5,851 nt of DNA from an uncultured bacterium. Its GTDB lineage: Bacteria; Actinomycetota; Actinomycetes; S36-B12. The stretch covers positions 1 through 5,851 of the forward strand of contig CAIVQM010000372.1 of the NCBI GenBank assembly GCA_903908025.1, written 5' to 3'. Made by a program: the position numbers and the translations under genes. The notes beneath the pieces were generated by a model that saw nothing but the letters and a program-made list of their open reading frames with translations, was not told the origin of the DNA and did no database searches. The first letter of the stretch is position 1. Each line of letters starts with the position of its first letter. Below are positions 1 through 5,221 of the stretch, one piece after another.

Positions 1-141
1 CTTGACGGCCTTCTTGACTGCTGCCTTGCGGGCAGGAGCCTTCTTGACGGCCTTCTTGACTGCTGCCTTGCGGGCAGGAGCCTTCTTGACGGCCTTCTTG
101 ACTGCTGCCTTGCGGGCAGGAGCCTTCTTGACGGCCTTCTT
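1..141. repeat. 42-bp perfect in-frame tandem repeat, three full copies plus 15 bp
   Basis: Copies lie at 1-42, 43-84 and 85-126 with no mismatch, and the first 15 bases of a fourth at 127-141. Each begins cttgacggccttcttgac on the plus strand. The unit is 14 codons, so gain or loss of copies keeps the reading frame of the minus-strand Lys-rich gene. The array may continue left of the window. Positions 142-330 hold older, diverged 30-bp relatives (10 residues each) that differ at several bases. Confidence 0.93.
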
Positions 142-360
142 CGCTGCGACCTTGCGGGCCGGAGCCTTCTTGGCTGCGACCTTGCGGGCCGGAGCCTTCT
201 TCGCTGCTGCCTTGCGGGCCGGAGCCTTCTTCGCCACTGCCTTCTTGGCAGGAGCCTTCTTCGCTGCGACCTTGCGGGCCGGAGCCTTCTTTGCTGCAGC
301 CTTGCGAGGTGCGGCCTTCTTGGCCGGCGCCTTGCGTGCAGTCTTCTTTGCGACCGCCAC
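1..360 (-). CDS. Lys/Ala/Pro/Arg-rich repeat protein, N-terminal 120 residues (histone H1-like, or tail of a DksA/TraR-type regulator); C-terminus off the window
   Basis: The gene reads leftward from a GTG at 360 and leaves the window still open, so its C-terminus is unseen. The 120 visible residues are almost only A, K, P, R and V, and every Lys codon is AAG. The protein begins MAVAKKTARKAPAKKAAPRK. It continues with units of about 10 residues of the form KKAPARKxAA to about residue 73, then 14-residue units (APARKAAVKKAVKK) that repeat to the edge. There is no globular domain, signal peptide or membrane segment. The GTG is chosen because GGGAGG lies 4 bases upstream. An in-frame ATG at 447 falls inside a terminator hairpin and would add an unrelated, non-basic leader. 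Such tails bind nucleic acid by charge. Known settings are histone H1-like proteins, HU proteins with tails (there the HU domain comes first, which is not so here), and the basic N-terminal extension of actinobacterial TraR/DksA-family proteins, which as I recall often start MVAKKTA-like. The choice between these needs the missing C-terminus. Coding: sure. Identity: unsure. Confidence 0.8.
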   Translation of the reverse strand, partial: MAVAKKTARKAPAKKAAPRKAAAKKAPARKVAAKKAPAKKAVAKKAPARKAAAKKAPARKVAAKKAPARKVAAKKAVKKAPARKAAVKKAVKKAPARKAAVKKAVKKAPARKAAVKKAVK

Positions 361-364
361 GTTG

Positions 365-370
365 CCTCCC
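365..370 (-). promoter_or_regulatory. Shine-Dalgarno site setting the GTG start of the Lys-rich gene
   Basis: The minus strand reads GGGAGG, then four bases (CAAC), then GTG at 360. This is the strongest ribosome-binding match in the region and decides the start against the in-frame ATG at 447. Confidence 0.7.
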
Positions 371-381
371 GTGTCGTGGAA

Positions 382-399
382 CGCTGCACCGTTGCAGCG
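382..399. promoter_or_regulatory. Perfect 7-bp inverted repeat in the leader of the Lys-rich gene (operator or 5' stem-loop)
   Basis: The plus strand reads cgctgca, ccgt, tgcagcg: 7-bp perfect arms around a 4-base centre, ending 21 bases before the GTG start. As RNA it would form a tight GC-rich hairpin near the 5' end of the leader. As DNA it could be a repressor site downstream of the promoter. A second, smaller dyad (CTCTG-A-CAGAG, 414-424) lies just upstream. The structure is seen directly; its function is inferred. Confidence 0.5.
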
Positions 400-406
400 C
401 TCCTTG

Positions 407-435
407 GTTACAACTCTGACAGAGCATTGCAGAAA
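407..435 (-). promoter_or_regulatory. Weak candidate promoter for the Lys-rich gene
   Basis: A minus-strand TGTAAC (407-412) resembles a -10 box. With a 17-base spacer, TTTCTG (430-435) would be the -35, which is a poor match. Transcription would begin near 400, directly at the hairpin of 382-399. The position is reasonable because the upstream gene's terminator ends at about 432, so the gene needs its own promoter in 361-432. Confidence 0.25.
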
Positions 436-463
436 AAACAAAGCCATTCGCGCCGAAACGGCT
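432..463 (-). terminator. Intrinsic (Rho-independent) terminator of the MFS_3-type exporter gene
   Basis: On the minus strand AGCCGTTT (463-456) pairs with GAATGGCT (449-442): eight pairs including two G-U wobbles, around a 6-base loop. TTGTTTTTTC (441-432) follows at once. The hairpin starts about 31 bases after the exporter stop codon at 495. On the plus strand the hairpin has no T-run after it, so it should act only on leftward transcription. It separates the exporter from the Lys-rich gene. Confidence 0.75.
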
Positions 464-494
464 CCGCGTGTCGAACGCGTGGTATGCGCACCGA

Positions 495-1799
495 CTATCT
501 CGCGTCGTGTTCGTGACGCTTATCGCGTTGTTGCTGTGCATGCGGACTCGTGCGTTCGTCGTATCGCCACAGCGACGGAAGTGCGAATGCTGCGATGCCG
601 ACACCGACAATGCACAGCACGCCACCACTGATGAAAGACATGCGCAACGACGTGAGCGATGCAGCTGTACTGCTGCGGACCTGGCCTAGCAGCGGACCAA
701 TGGAGTAGCTGAGCAGCTCAATGCCCGCCATTCGCCCGCGCACGTCATCGGGGATCGTCTGGTTCCACATCGCGCTGCGGAAGATGCCGCTGACCATGTC
801 GGCGCCGCCGGCAATGGCGAGGAACACCAGGACCCAGGTCAGGGAGTGCGTAACGCCGACGAGCGCGATACCCAGCCCCCAGATCGCGGCGGCCAACACG
901 ATGGCTCGGCCATGCCGGTGGACGGATCCCGTCCAGCCGCTCGTGAGCGTGACGAGGAGGGACCCCACAGCGCCAGCGGAATAGAGGAGTCCGAGGGTCC
1001 ATGCGCCTCCGAGATCCTCGGCCAGAAAGGGAAACAGGGCGTAGGGAAAGGCGAACACCATCGCGATGAGGTCAACGGCGTACGTGCCGAGCAGGTCCTT
1101 GCGACTCCATGCGTAGCTGATGCCAGCACCGATATGACGAAGAGTCGGCCGTTCACGATCACCCTCGACCCGGATGCTGCTGAGACGCCACAGCAGCACG
1201 ATGGATCCAACAAAGGTGATGACATCGACGCCGTAAGCCATCGCTGCTCCGCCGGCACTGAGCAGCAGGCCGCCGATGGCCGGGCCGACGATGCTGCCGA
1301 GCTGCCAGCGCAGCGATGTGAGTGCGCTGGCGGCGGCGAGCTGGTCGTGCGCGACGACGCGCGGGATCATCGCGTCGAGTGAAGGTCGCTGCAGTCCATC
1401 GACTGCCGCGAGCATCATCGCGATCGCATACAGGACCCACAGCTGCGGTGACGGCAGCAGGCTGTTGATCAGAAGCAGGGTGACGAGGAGTCCAGCCGCG
1501 GCCTCCGTCGCGATGACCATCACGCGCCGGTCGACCGAATCGGCGAGCGCTCCGCCATACAGCCCGAAGACGATCAGCGGAACGAGCTCGGCGAGGCCGA
1601 TGAGGCCGACAGCAACGAACGAGCCGGTCAGGTGCGCGACCTGGAAGGGGAGTGCGACGTAGGTGATCATCGAACCGAGATACGTGATCAGCCCGCTCGC
1701 GAAGATCAGCCGGAAGTCCCGTGATGCTCGAAGTGGTGTCGTGTCGAGCCGCATGCGTGCGAACCAGTGCGGTCTCGGCTGGTCTGCGGGGGCGGCCAT
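495..1799 (-). CDS. MFS exporter, EntS-like / MFS_3 type (12 helices)
   Basis: The 434-residue membrane protein fits a 12-helix major facilitator, the usual length for the EntS/MFS_3 group of proton-driven exporters in the plasma membrane. Residues 19-60 (TPLRASRDFRLIF... into helix 1) match the typical opening of this group. A degenerate motif A (GGALADSVDRR, 82-92) follows helix 2. A motif-C-like GSIVGPAIGG (168-177) lies in helix 5. RSAMWNQTIPDDVRGRMAGI (341-360) is the conserved block between helices 10 and 11. The C-terminal 25 residues are hydrophilic and His/Arg-rich. The start is the first ATG; no clear Shine-Dalgarno precedes it, so the mRNA may be leaderless or translation may begin elsewhere nearby. 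The gene ends in TAG followed by an intrinsic terminator, so it is probably monocistronic. It is divergent from the F420 reductase, with 27 bases between starts. The substrate cannot be told; siderophore or drug export is known in the family, but no siderophore genes are in view. Confidence 0.88.
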   Translation of the reverse strand: MAAPADQPRPHWFARMRLDTTPLRASRDFRLIFASGLITYLGSMITYVALPFQVAHLTGSFVAVGLIGLAELVPLIVFGLYGGALADSVDRRVMVIATEAAAGLLVTLLLINSLLPSPQLWVLYAIAMMLAAVDGLQRPSLDAMIPRVVAHDQLAAASALTSLRWQLGSIVGPAIGGLLLSAGGAAMAYGVDVITFVGSIVLLWRLSSIRVEGDRERPTLRHIGAGISYAWSRKDLLGTYAVDLIAMVFAFPYALFPFLAEDLGGAWTLGLLYSAGAVGSLLVTLTSGWTGSVHRHGRAIVLAAAIWGLGIALVGVTHSLTWVLVFLAIAGGADMVSGIFRSAMWNQTIPDDVRGRMAGIELLSYSIGPLLGQVRSSTAASLTSLRMSFISGGVLCIVGVGIAAFALPSLWRYDERTSPHAQQQRDKRHEHDAR

Positions 1800-1813
1800 C
1801 AGTGAAGTGTGGC

Positions 1814-1817
1814 AGGA
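1814..1817 (+). promoter_or_regulatory. Shine-Dalgarno site favouring GTG 1827 as the reductase start
   Basis: AGGA lies 9 bases before GTG 1827. The alternative in-frame GTG at 1809 has only a weak GTGAAG nearby. The choice changes the protein by six residues (MAGSRT) and the divergent spacer from 27 to 9 bases. Confidence 0.45.
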
Positions 1818-1826
1818 TCGCGGACC

Positions 1827-2516
1827 GTGACCGAGCAGACGAACGCACCAGATACCCGAGTCCTTCCCGATGTCTCCGTACTCCGTGTCGGCGTGCTCGG
1901 AGGGACGGGCGAGCAGGGCCGCGGGTTAGCTCGCCGCTTGGCGCTCGCTGGGCAGCAGGTCGCCATCGGTTCACGTGACGCTTCCCGCGCCGCCGGGATC
2001 GCGGAGGAGATCGGCCTCGGCGTCGTGGGTCTGTCGAATGACGAGTGCGCGCGTTCGTGCGATCTGGTCATTGTGGCCGTGCCGTGGGATGGGCATGCCG
2101 CACTTCTCGAGTCACTCCGTGAGCAACTCGCCGGGAAGATCGTTGTCGACTGCGTCAATCCGCTCGGGTTCGACAAGCAGGGTGCCTTCGCACTGCGCGT
2201 GGAGGAGGGTTCGGCGGCAGAGCAGGCGGCGGGCATCCTCGTCGACAGTCGTGTCGTCGCGGCCTTCCATCACATCTCGGCTGTGCTGCTCCTCGACGAG
2301 TCGGTCGATGCGATCGACACCGACGTCCTTGTCCTGGGGGACGATCGCGAAGCGACAGACATCGTGCAGTCGCTGGCCGACCGCATCCCAGGGATTCGTG
2401 GCATCTTCGGTGGTCGACTGCGCAATGCCGGTCAGGTCGAGGGAATGACGGCGAACCTGATCTCGATGAACCGGCGATACAAGGTGCACGCCGGGATCCG
2501 CATAACCGACGTATAG
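1827..2516 (+). CDS. npdG: NADPH-dependent F420 reductase (F420H2:NADP+ oxidoreductase)
   Basis: This cytosolic enzyme (NpdG/Fno) moves a hydride between NADP(H) and coenzyme F420, supplying F420H2 to other reductases or the reverse. The 229-residue protein has a Rossmann domain. VGVLGGTGEQGRGLARRLA (21-39) is the glycine-rich dinucleotide loop after a short N-terminal extension. GSRD (48-51) follows strand 2, where Ser-Arg recognises the 2'-phosphate of NADP. VVDCVNPLGF (106-115) lines the nicotinamide side. AFHH (146-149) and the C-terminal RNAGQVEGMTANLISMNRRYK block (199-219) are typical of the family. The length is slightly above the usual 210-225 because of the roughly 18-residue N-terminal extension. 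A GTG at 1809 is a possible longer start. The gene is divergent from the exporter and ends 10 bases from the panB stop. It implies that the host makes F420, consistent with an actinomycete. The identification rests on motif recognition. Confidence 0.9.
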   Translation: MTEQTNAPDTRVLPDVSVLRVGVLGGTGEQGRGLARRLALAGQQVAIGSRDASRAAGIAEEIGLGVVGLSNDECARSCDLVIVAVPWDGHAALLESLREQLAGKIVVDCVNPLGFDKQGAFALRVEEGSAAEQAAGILVDSRVVAAFHHISAVLLLDESVDAIDTDVLVLGDDREATDIVQSLADRIPGIRGIFGGRLRNAGQVEGMTANLISMNRRYKVHAGIRITDV

Positions 2517-2526
2517 GGACCGAGCC

Positions 2527-3348
2527 TCAGCTGTAATCGTGCTCCGGTGCGGGGTAGGCACCGGAGGCGACGTCGGAGCCCCACTGGGACACGGCGTCAG
2601 CGATGGTGGTGCGCACGTCGGCGTACCGCTTGACGAAACGGGGAGCCGGTCCACCCGTGAGCCCGACGAGGTCCTGCCAGACGATGACCTGAGCATCCGT
2701 GCCCGAGCCGGCGCCGATTCCGATGGTCGGGATGGTGAGCACCTCGCTGACGCGTACGGCGAGTTCCGCGGGAACGACCTCGAGGACGACGGCACAGGCA
2801 CCGGCAGCCTCCATGGCCTTGGCGTCGCGCAGCAGCATCTCGCCTGCTTCGCCCCGGCCCTGCACGCGGTAGCCACCTAGCACGTTGACCGACTGCGGGG
2901 TCAGGCCCAGGTGGCCGATCACCGGGACGCCGGAGTTCGCGAGCGTCTCCACCTGCGGCAGCATGTGAGCTCCACCTTCGAGCTTCACGGCCTGTGCGCC
3001 ACCCTCCTTCATGAACCGCGCGGCTGTTTCCATGGCCTGGGCGGGGGAGGACTGGTAGGAGCCGAACGGCAGGTCGGCGATGACGAGGGCACGTGGTGCG
3101 CCGCGGACGACGGCCCGGACCAGCGGCATGAGCTCATCGACGGTGACGGGGAGTGTGGAGTCGTGCCCGTACACGACCATCGCGGCAGAGTCGCCCACGA
3201 GGAGGGCAGGGATGCCAGCCTCGTCGAAGATCCGTGCGGTGAGGGCGTCGTAGGCCGTGATCATCGGCCACTTCTCGCCACGTCGGGTGGCCTCGGCCAG
3301 ATCGCGCATCGTGACGCGTCGGCCCTCGGGCATGCCGTAGCAGGACAT
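2527..3348 (-). CDS. panB: 3-methyl-2-oxobutanoate hydroxymethyltransferase (ketopantoate hydroxymethyltransferase)
   Basis: PanB adds a hydroxymethyl group from 5,10-methylenetetrahydrofolate to 2-oxoisovalerate, the first committed step of pantothenate and CoA synthesis, in the cytoplasm. The 273-residue protein is a full-length TIM-barrel member. Visible landmarks are TAYDALTARIFDEAG (31-45); the metal-binding aspartates Asp53 (LLVGDS) and Asp92 (VIADLPFGSY); Lys122/Glu124 in AVKLEGG; the GHLGLTPQSV loop (145-154); the catalytic Glu190 (VVLEVVPAE); and the IGIGAG loop (209-214). The ATG at 3348 is chosen because GGGAGA lies about 6 bases upstream and the protein then begins MSCYGMPE as in relatives. 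The open frame continues upstream to 3681, but that part overlaps the divergent antiporter gene and lacks family similarity. Neither panC nor panD is adjacent. The gene is convergent with npdG and divergent from the DHA2 antiporter. Confidence 0.96.
   Translation of the reverse strand: MSCYGMPEGRRVTMRDLAEATRRGEKWPMITAYDALTARIFDEAGIPALLVGDSAAMVVYGHDSTLPVTVDELMPLVRAVVRGAPRALVIADLPFGSYQSSPAQAMETAARFMKEGGAQAVKLEGGAHMLPQVETLANSGVPVIGHLGLTPQSVNVLGGYRVQGRGEAGEMLLRDAKAMEAAGACAVVLEVVPAELAVRVSEVLTIPTIGIGAGSGTDAQVIVWQDLVGLTGGPAPRFVKRYADVRTTIADAVSQWGSDVASGAYPAPEHDYS
2542..2566. terminator. Strong hairpin at the npdG/panB convergent junction, inside the panB 3' end (candidate bidirectional terminator)
   Basis: CTCCGGTGC (2542-2550) and GCACCGGAG (2558-2566) are perfect 9-bp arms around a 7-base loop. 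It sits 25 bases after the npdG stop. On the other strand it ends 13 bases before the panB stop codon. Neither side has a T-run, so it would be a U-less terminator, as proposed for many actinobacteria, or simply an mRNA 3' end structure. It encodes the Tyr-Pro-Ala-Pro-Glu stretch of PanB, so the dyad is under coding constraint. Only 10 bases (2517-2526) are free between the two stops. Confidence 0.45.
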
Positions 3349-3418
3349 CTCGTTCTCCCATCTCGAGGCTCCATGGCGGAGTCCCCGGACACGCACATGA
3401 TGACATGCTCCAGCGCCT

Positions 3419-3432
3419 GTCGTGCACACGAC
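3419..3432. promoter_or_regulatory. Inverted repeat GTCGTG-CA-CACGAC in the panB/antiporter spacer
   Basis: Perfect 6-bp arms flank a 2-base centre, roughly midway between the divergent starts (70 bases from panB, 73 from the antiporter). Its size and symmetry fit a dimeric regulator site for either gene. No assignment to a regulator is possible, and chance occurrence in GC-rich DNA is not excluded. Confidence 0.35.
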
Positions 3433-3450
3433 GTGCCCATTGCGCACAGA

Positions 3451-3473
3451 TACGCTACGGTTCCGTTTCGGAA
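3451..3473. promoter_or_regulatory. Putative TetR-type operator upstream of the DHA2 antiporter
   Basis: Two overlapping dyads lie 33-55 bases before the antiporter start. The first is an imperfect 22-base palindrome, TACG-CT-ACGG-TT-CCGT-TT-CGGA (3451-3472). Its pattern TAnGnnACGGnnCCGTnnCGnA is the kind of site TetR repressors bind as one or two dimers. The second is a perfect TTCCG-TTT-CGGAA (3461-3473). The location suits steric repression of the pump promoter. The co-transcribed TetR gene at 5221 is the natural candidate ligand-responsive repressor. I could not identify convincing -35/-10 boxes. The dyads are seen; the pairing with this TetR is inferred. Confidence 0.5.
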
Positions 3474-3505
3474 TAGATGTCCGTTGAATCGGTGAAGGAG
3501 CGAAT

Positions 3506-5221
3506 GTGCCGTCGAATGCATGGATGACATCGGGGGAGGGCCACCCCCGGCGGTGGGCGATCCTCGGGGTCCTGGTGGTCAGCCTGTTGATCGTCGTTCT
3601 CGACAACACGGTGCTGAACATCGCCCTGCCGACCATCCAGCGAGACCTGGGGGCGACCCAGAGCGAGCTCGTGTGGGCCATCGACTCCTACATTCTGGTA
3701 TTCGCATCGCTGCTGTTCACCTGGGGCATCCTCGGTGACAAGTACGGACGCAAGAAGGTCCTGGTCATCGGGCTTGTCCTGTTCGGGCTCGCGTCGTTTG
3801 CCTGTGCCTTCGCCACGACACCGGGAATGCTGATCGGCTTCCGGGCGCTCATGGGGGTTGGCGGAGCAGCGGTTCTTCCGACGACGCTGGCCATCATCAC
3901 CGTTGTCTTTCCCCCGCACGAGCGTGGCAAGGCCATCGGCGCGTGGGCCGGCGCGGTCGGCGCGGCCGTCGCACTCGGCCCGGTCCTCGGCGGCATCCTG
4001 CTTGAGCACCCGGAGTGGAGCACCTGGCTCACGGGCAACGACTGGGGCTCGGTCTTCCTCATCAACGTCCCGATCGTCATCCTGGGCGTCATCGGGATCG
4101 TGCGTGTCGTCCCGGAGACCCGCAACCCGCACCCGCGCAAGCTCGATCTGATCGGGCTGGTCATGTCGGCGACCGGGCTCGTCCTCCTGATCTACGGGAT
4201 CATCGATGCCTCGGCGACGAAGGACTGGCTCGCCCCCTCGGTCATCTGGCCCATCACATTCGGCGTGATCATCATCGCGCTGTTCCTGTGGCTCGAGGCG
4301 CGCAGCGATCACCCGAGCTTCGACGTATCGCTGTTCCGCAACCGCGGCTATGCCGTGAGCCTCACGGCGGTCAGCCTTGCCTTCTTCGCGATGTCCGGCG
4401 TGACCTTCTCCCTGCCCTTCTATCTACAGATTCTGCGTGGCTACTCGACGCTGACAGCCGGACTGTGCTTCCTGCCGTTCGCGATCGGACAGCTCATCGC
4501 CGCACCACGCAGCGCGGCCATGGTGAAGAGGTTCGGTTACCGCACGGTCATGACCACCGGTCTGGCGTTCGTCGCCGTCGCCATGTTCCTGCTGGCTCGC
4601 GTCCCGATGGATGCGCCGCTGTGGGCGGTGCTGCTCGTGTTCTTCATCTTCGGCTTCGGCATGGGCAACGTCATCGCCCCCGGATCGACGGTCCTGCAGA
4701 ACGTGCTGCCGTTGGCGCGAGCCGGTGCCGGTTCGGCCGTGCAGAACACCGTCCGCCAGGTGGCAGGTGCACTGGGCGTCGCGATCGTCGGCACGGTTCT
4801 CGCCAACCAGTACGCCGCCAACCTGATGTCGGTGATGGACAAGGTGCCGCCGTCGTTCCCGGATGCGGCCAAGCAGGCGGCGACGGAGTCCATCGTCGCC
4901 GCGGACTTCATCCTCGATCAGGCTGCTGCTCAGGGCGCGCCGGCCGCGGTCATCGACATGCTTCGCGCAGGTGCGTACGAGGCCTTCCTCAGTGCTTCGC
5001 ACGTGACGTCCTACATCTCGCTGGTCATGATCGTGATCGCCGGGCTGCTCGTCTTCTTCCTGCTGCCGCAGATCAATCCGCCGGAGAAGGGCGATCGTGC
5101 CGTTGGGGCACCCGCGGATCCCGCGGACGCCCTTGTGCGCGAGGAGATCGCCAACTACTCGGACGAGGCGTCGCAGGAGTACGTCGTGCCGGACAAGCCG
5201 GAGAAGGAAGCCTCGGCCTGA
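3506..5221 (+). CDS. DHA2-family MFS drug:H+ antiporter (EmrB/QacA type, 14 helices)
   Basis: The 571-residue plasma-membrane protein has the length and pattern of a 14-helix DHA2 multidrug efflux pump driven by protons. LDNTVLNIALPTIQRDLGAT (32-51) is the DHA2 motif in and after helix 1, with Asp33 the membrane-embedded acidic residue. WAIDSYILVFASLL (57-70) is helix 2. GDKYGRKKV (77-85) is motif A. RALMGVGGAAVLPTTLAII (113-131) is motif B in helix 4. GAVGAAVALGPVLGG (149-163) is motif C, the antiporter signature of helix 5. A long external loop (about 433-498) precedes helix 14, and an acidic cytoplasmic tail of about 50 residues closes the protein. GTG 3506 is chosen because AAGGAG ends 5 bases upstream; an ATG at 3524 is a weaker option. 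The stop TGA overlaps the ATG of the tetR gene by one base, indicating one transcript. Substrate unknown. Probably repressed through the dyads at 3451-3473 and induced by a pump substrate. Confidence 0.94.
   Translation: MPSNAWMTSGEGHPRRWAILGVLVVSLLIVVLDNTVLNIALPTIQRDLGATQSELVWAIDSYILVFASLLFTWGILGDKYGRKKVLVIGLVLFGLASFACAFATTPGMLIGFRALMGVGGAAVLPTTLAIITVVFPPHERGKAIGAWAGAVGAAVALGPVLGGILLEHPEWSTWLTGNDWGSVFLINVPIVILGVIGIVRVVPETRNPHPRKLDLIGLVMSATGLVLLIYGIIDASATKDWLAPSVIWPITFGVIIIALFLWLEARSDHPSFDVSLFRNRGYAVSLTAVSLAFFAMSGVTFSLPFYLQILRGYSTLTAGLCFLPFAIGQLIAAPRSAAMVKRFGYRTVMTTGLAFVAVAMFLLARVPMDAPLWAVLLVFFIFGFGMGNVIAPGSTVLQNVLPLARAGAGSAVQNTVRQVAGALGVAIVGTVLANQYAANLMSVMDKVPPSFPDAAKQAATESIVAADFILDQAAAQGAPAAVIDMLRAGAYEAFLSASHVTSYISLVMIVIAGLLVFFLLPQINPPEKGDRAVGAPADPADALVREEIANYSDEASQEYVVPDKPEKEASA

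Noticed and set aside
1..330. CRISPR-like array
   Set aside because: The repeats are directly adjacent, without unique spacers, and are in frame with an obvious coding sequence.
361..447. Extension of the Lys-rich protein to the in-frame ATG at 447
   Set aside because: The ATG lies inside the stem of the exporter's terminator, has no Shine-Dalgarno, and would add a leader of unrelated composition (MALFFLQCSV...).
2..631. Plus-strand open frame of repeated Ala/Phe/Leu/Arg residues
   Set aside because: It is the antisense shadow of the Lys-rich repeat gene. Its regularity comes from the same 42-bp and 30-bp repeats; the minus strand has a good Shine-Dalgarno, uniform AAG lysine codons and a known protein type.
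1159..1974. 271-residue minus-strand open frame overlapping the exporter and npdG
   Set aside because: It is Arg/Pro/Ala-rich shadow sequence that overlaps two well-recognised genes in other frames.
3349..3681. N-terminal extension of PanB up to 3681
   Set aside because: It crosses the divergent spacer and the 5' end of the antiporter gene. PanB is complete from 3348, with a proper ribosome-binding site.
3455..4312. 285-residue minus-strand open frame, Asp/Arg-rich
   Set aside because: It is antisense to the antiporter, with a composition expected from the complement of a GC-rich membrane protein gene, and no family resemblance.
4015..5220. Long open frame in phase with the tetR gene that would give a 607-residue fusion
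   Set aside because: The upstream part lies entirely within the antiporter gene in another frame, is Arg/Pro/Gly/His-rich low-quality sequence typical of GC-rich shadows, and the TetR fold is complete from the ATG at 5221.
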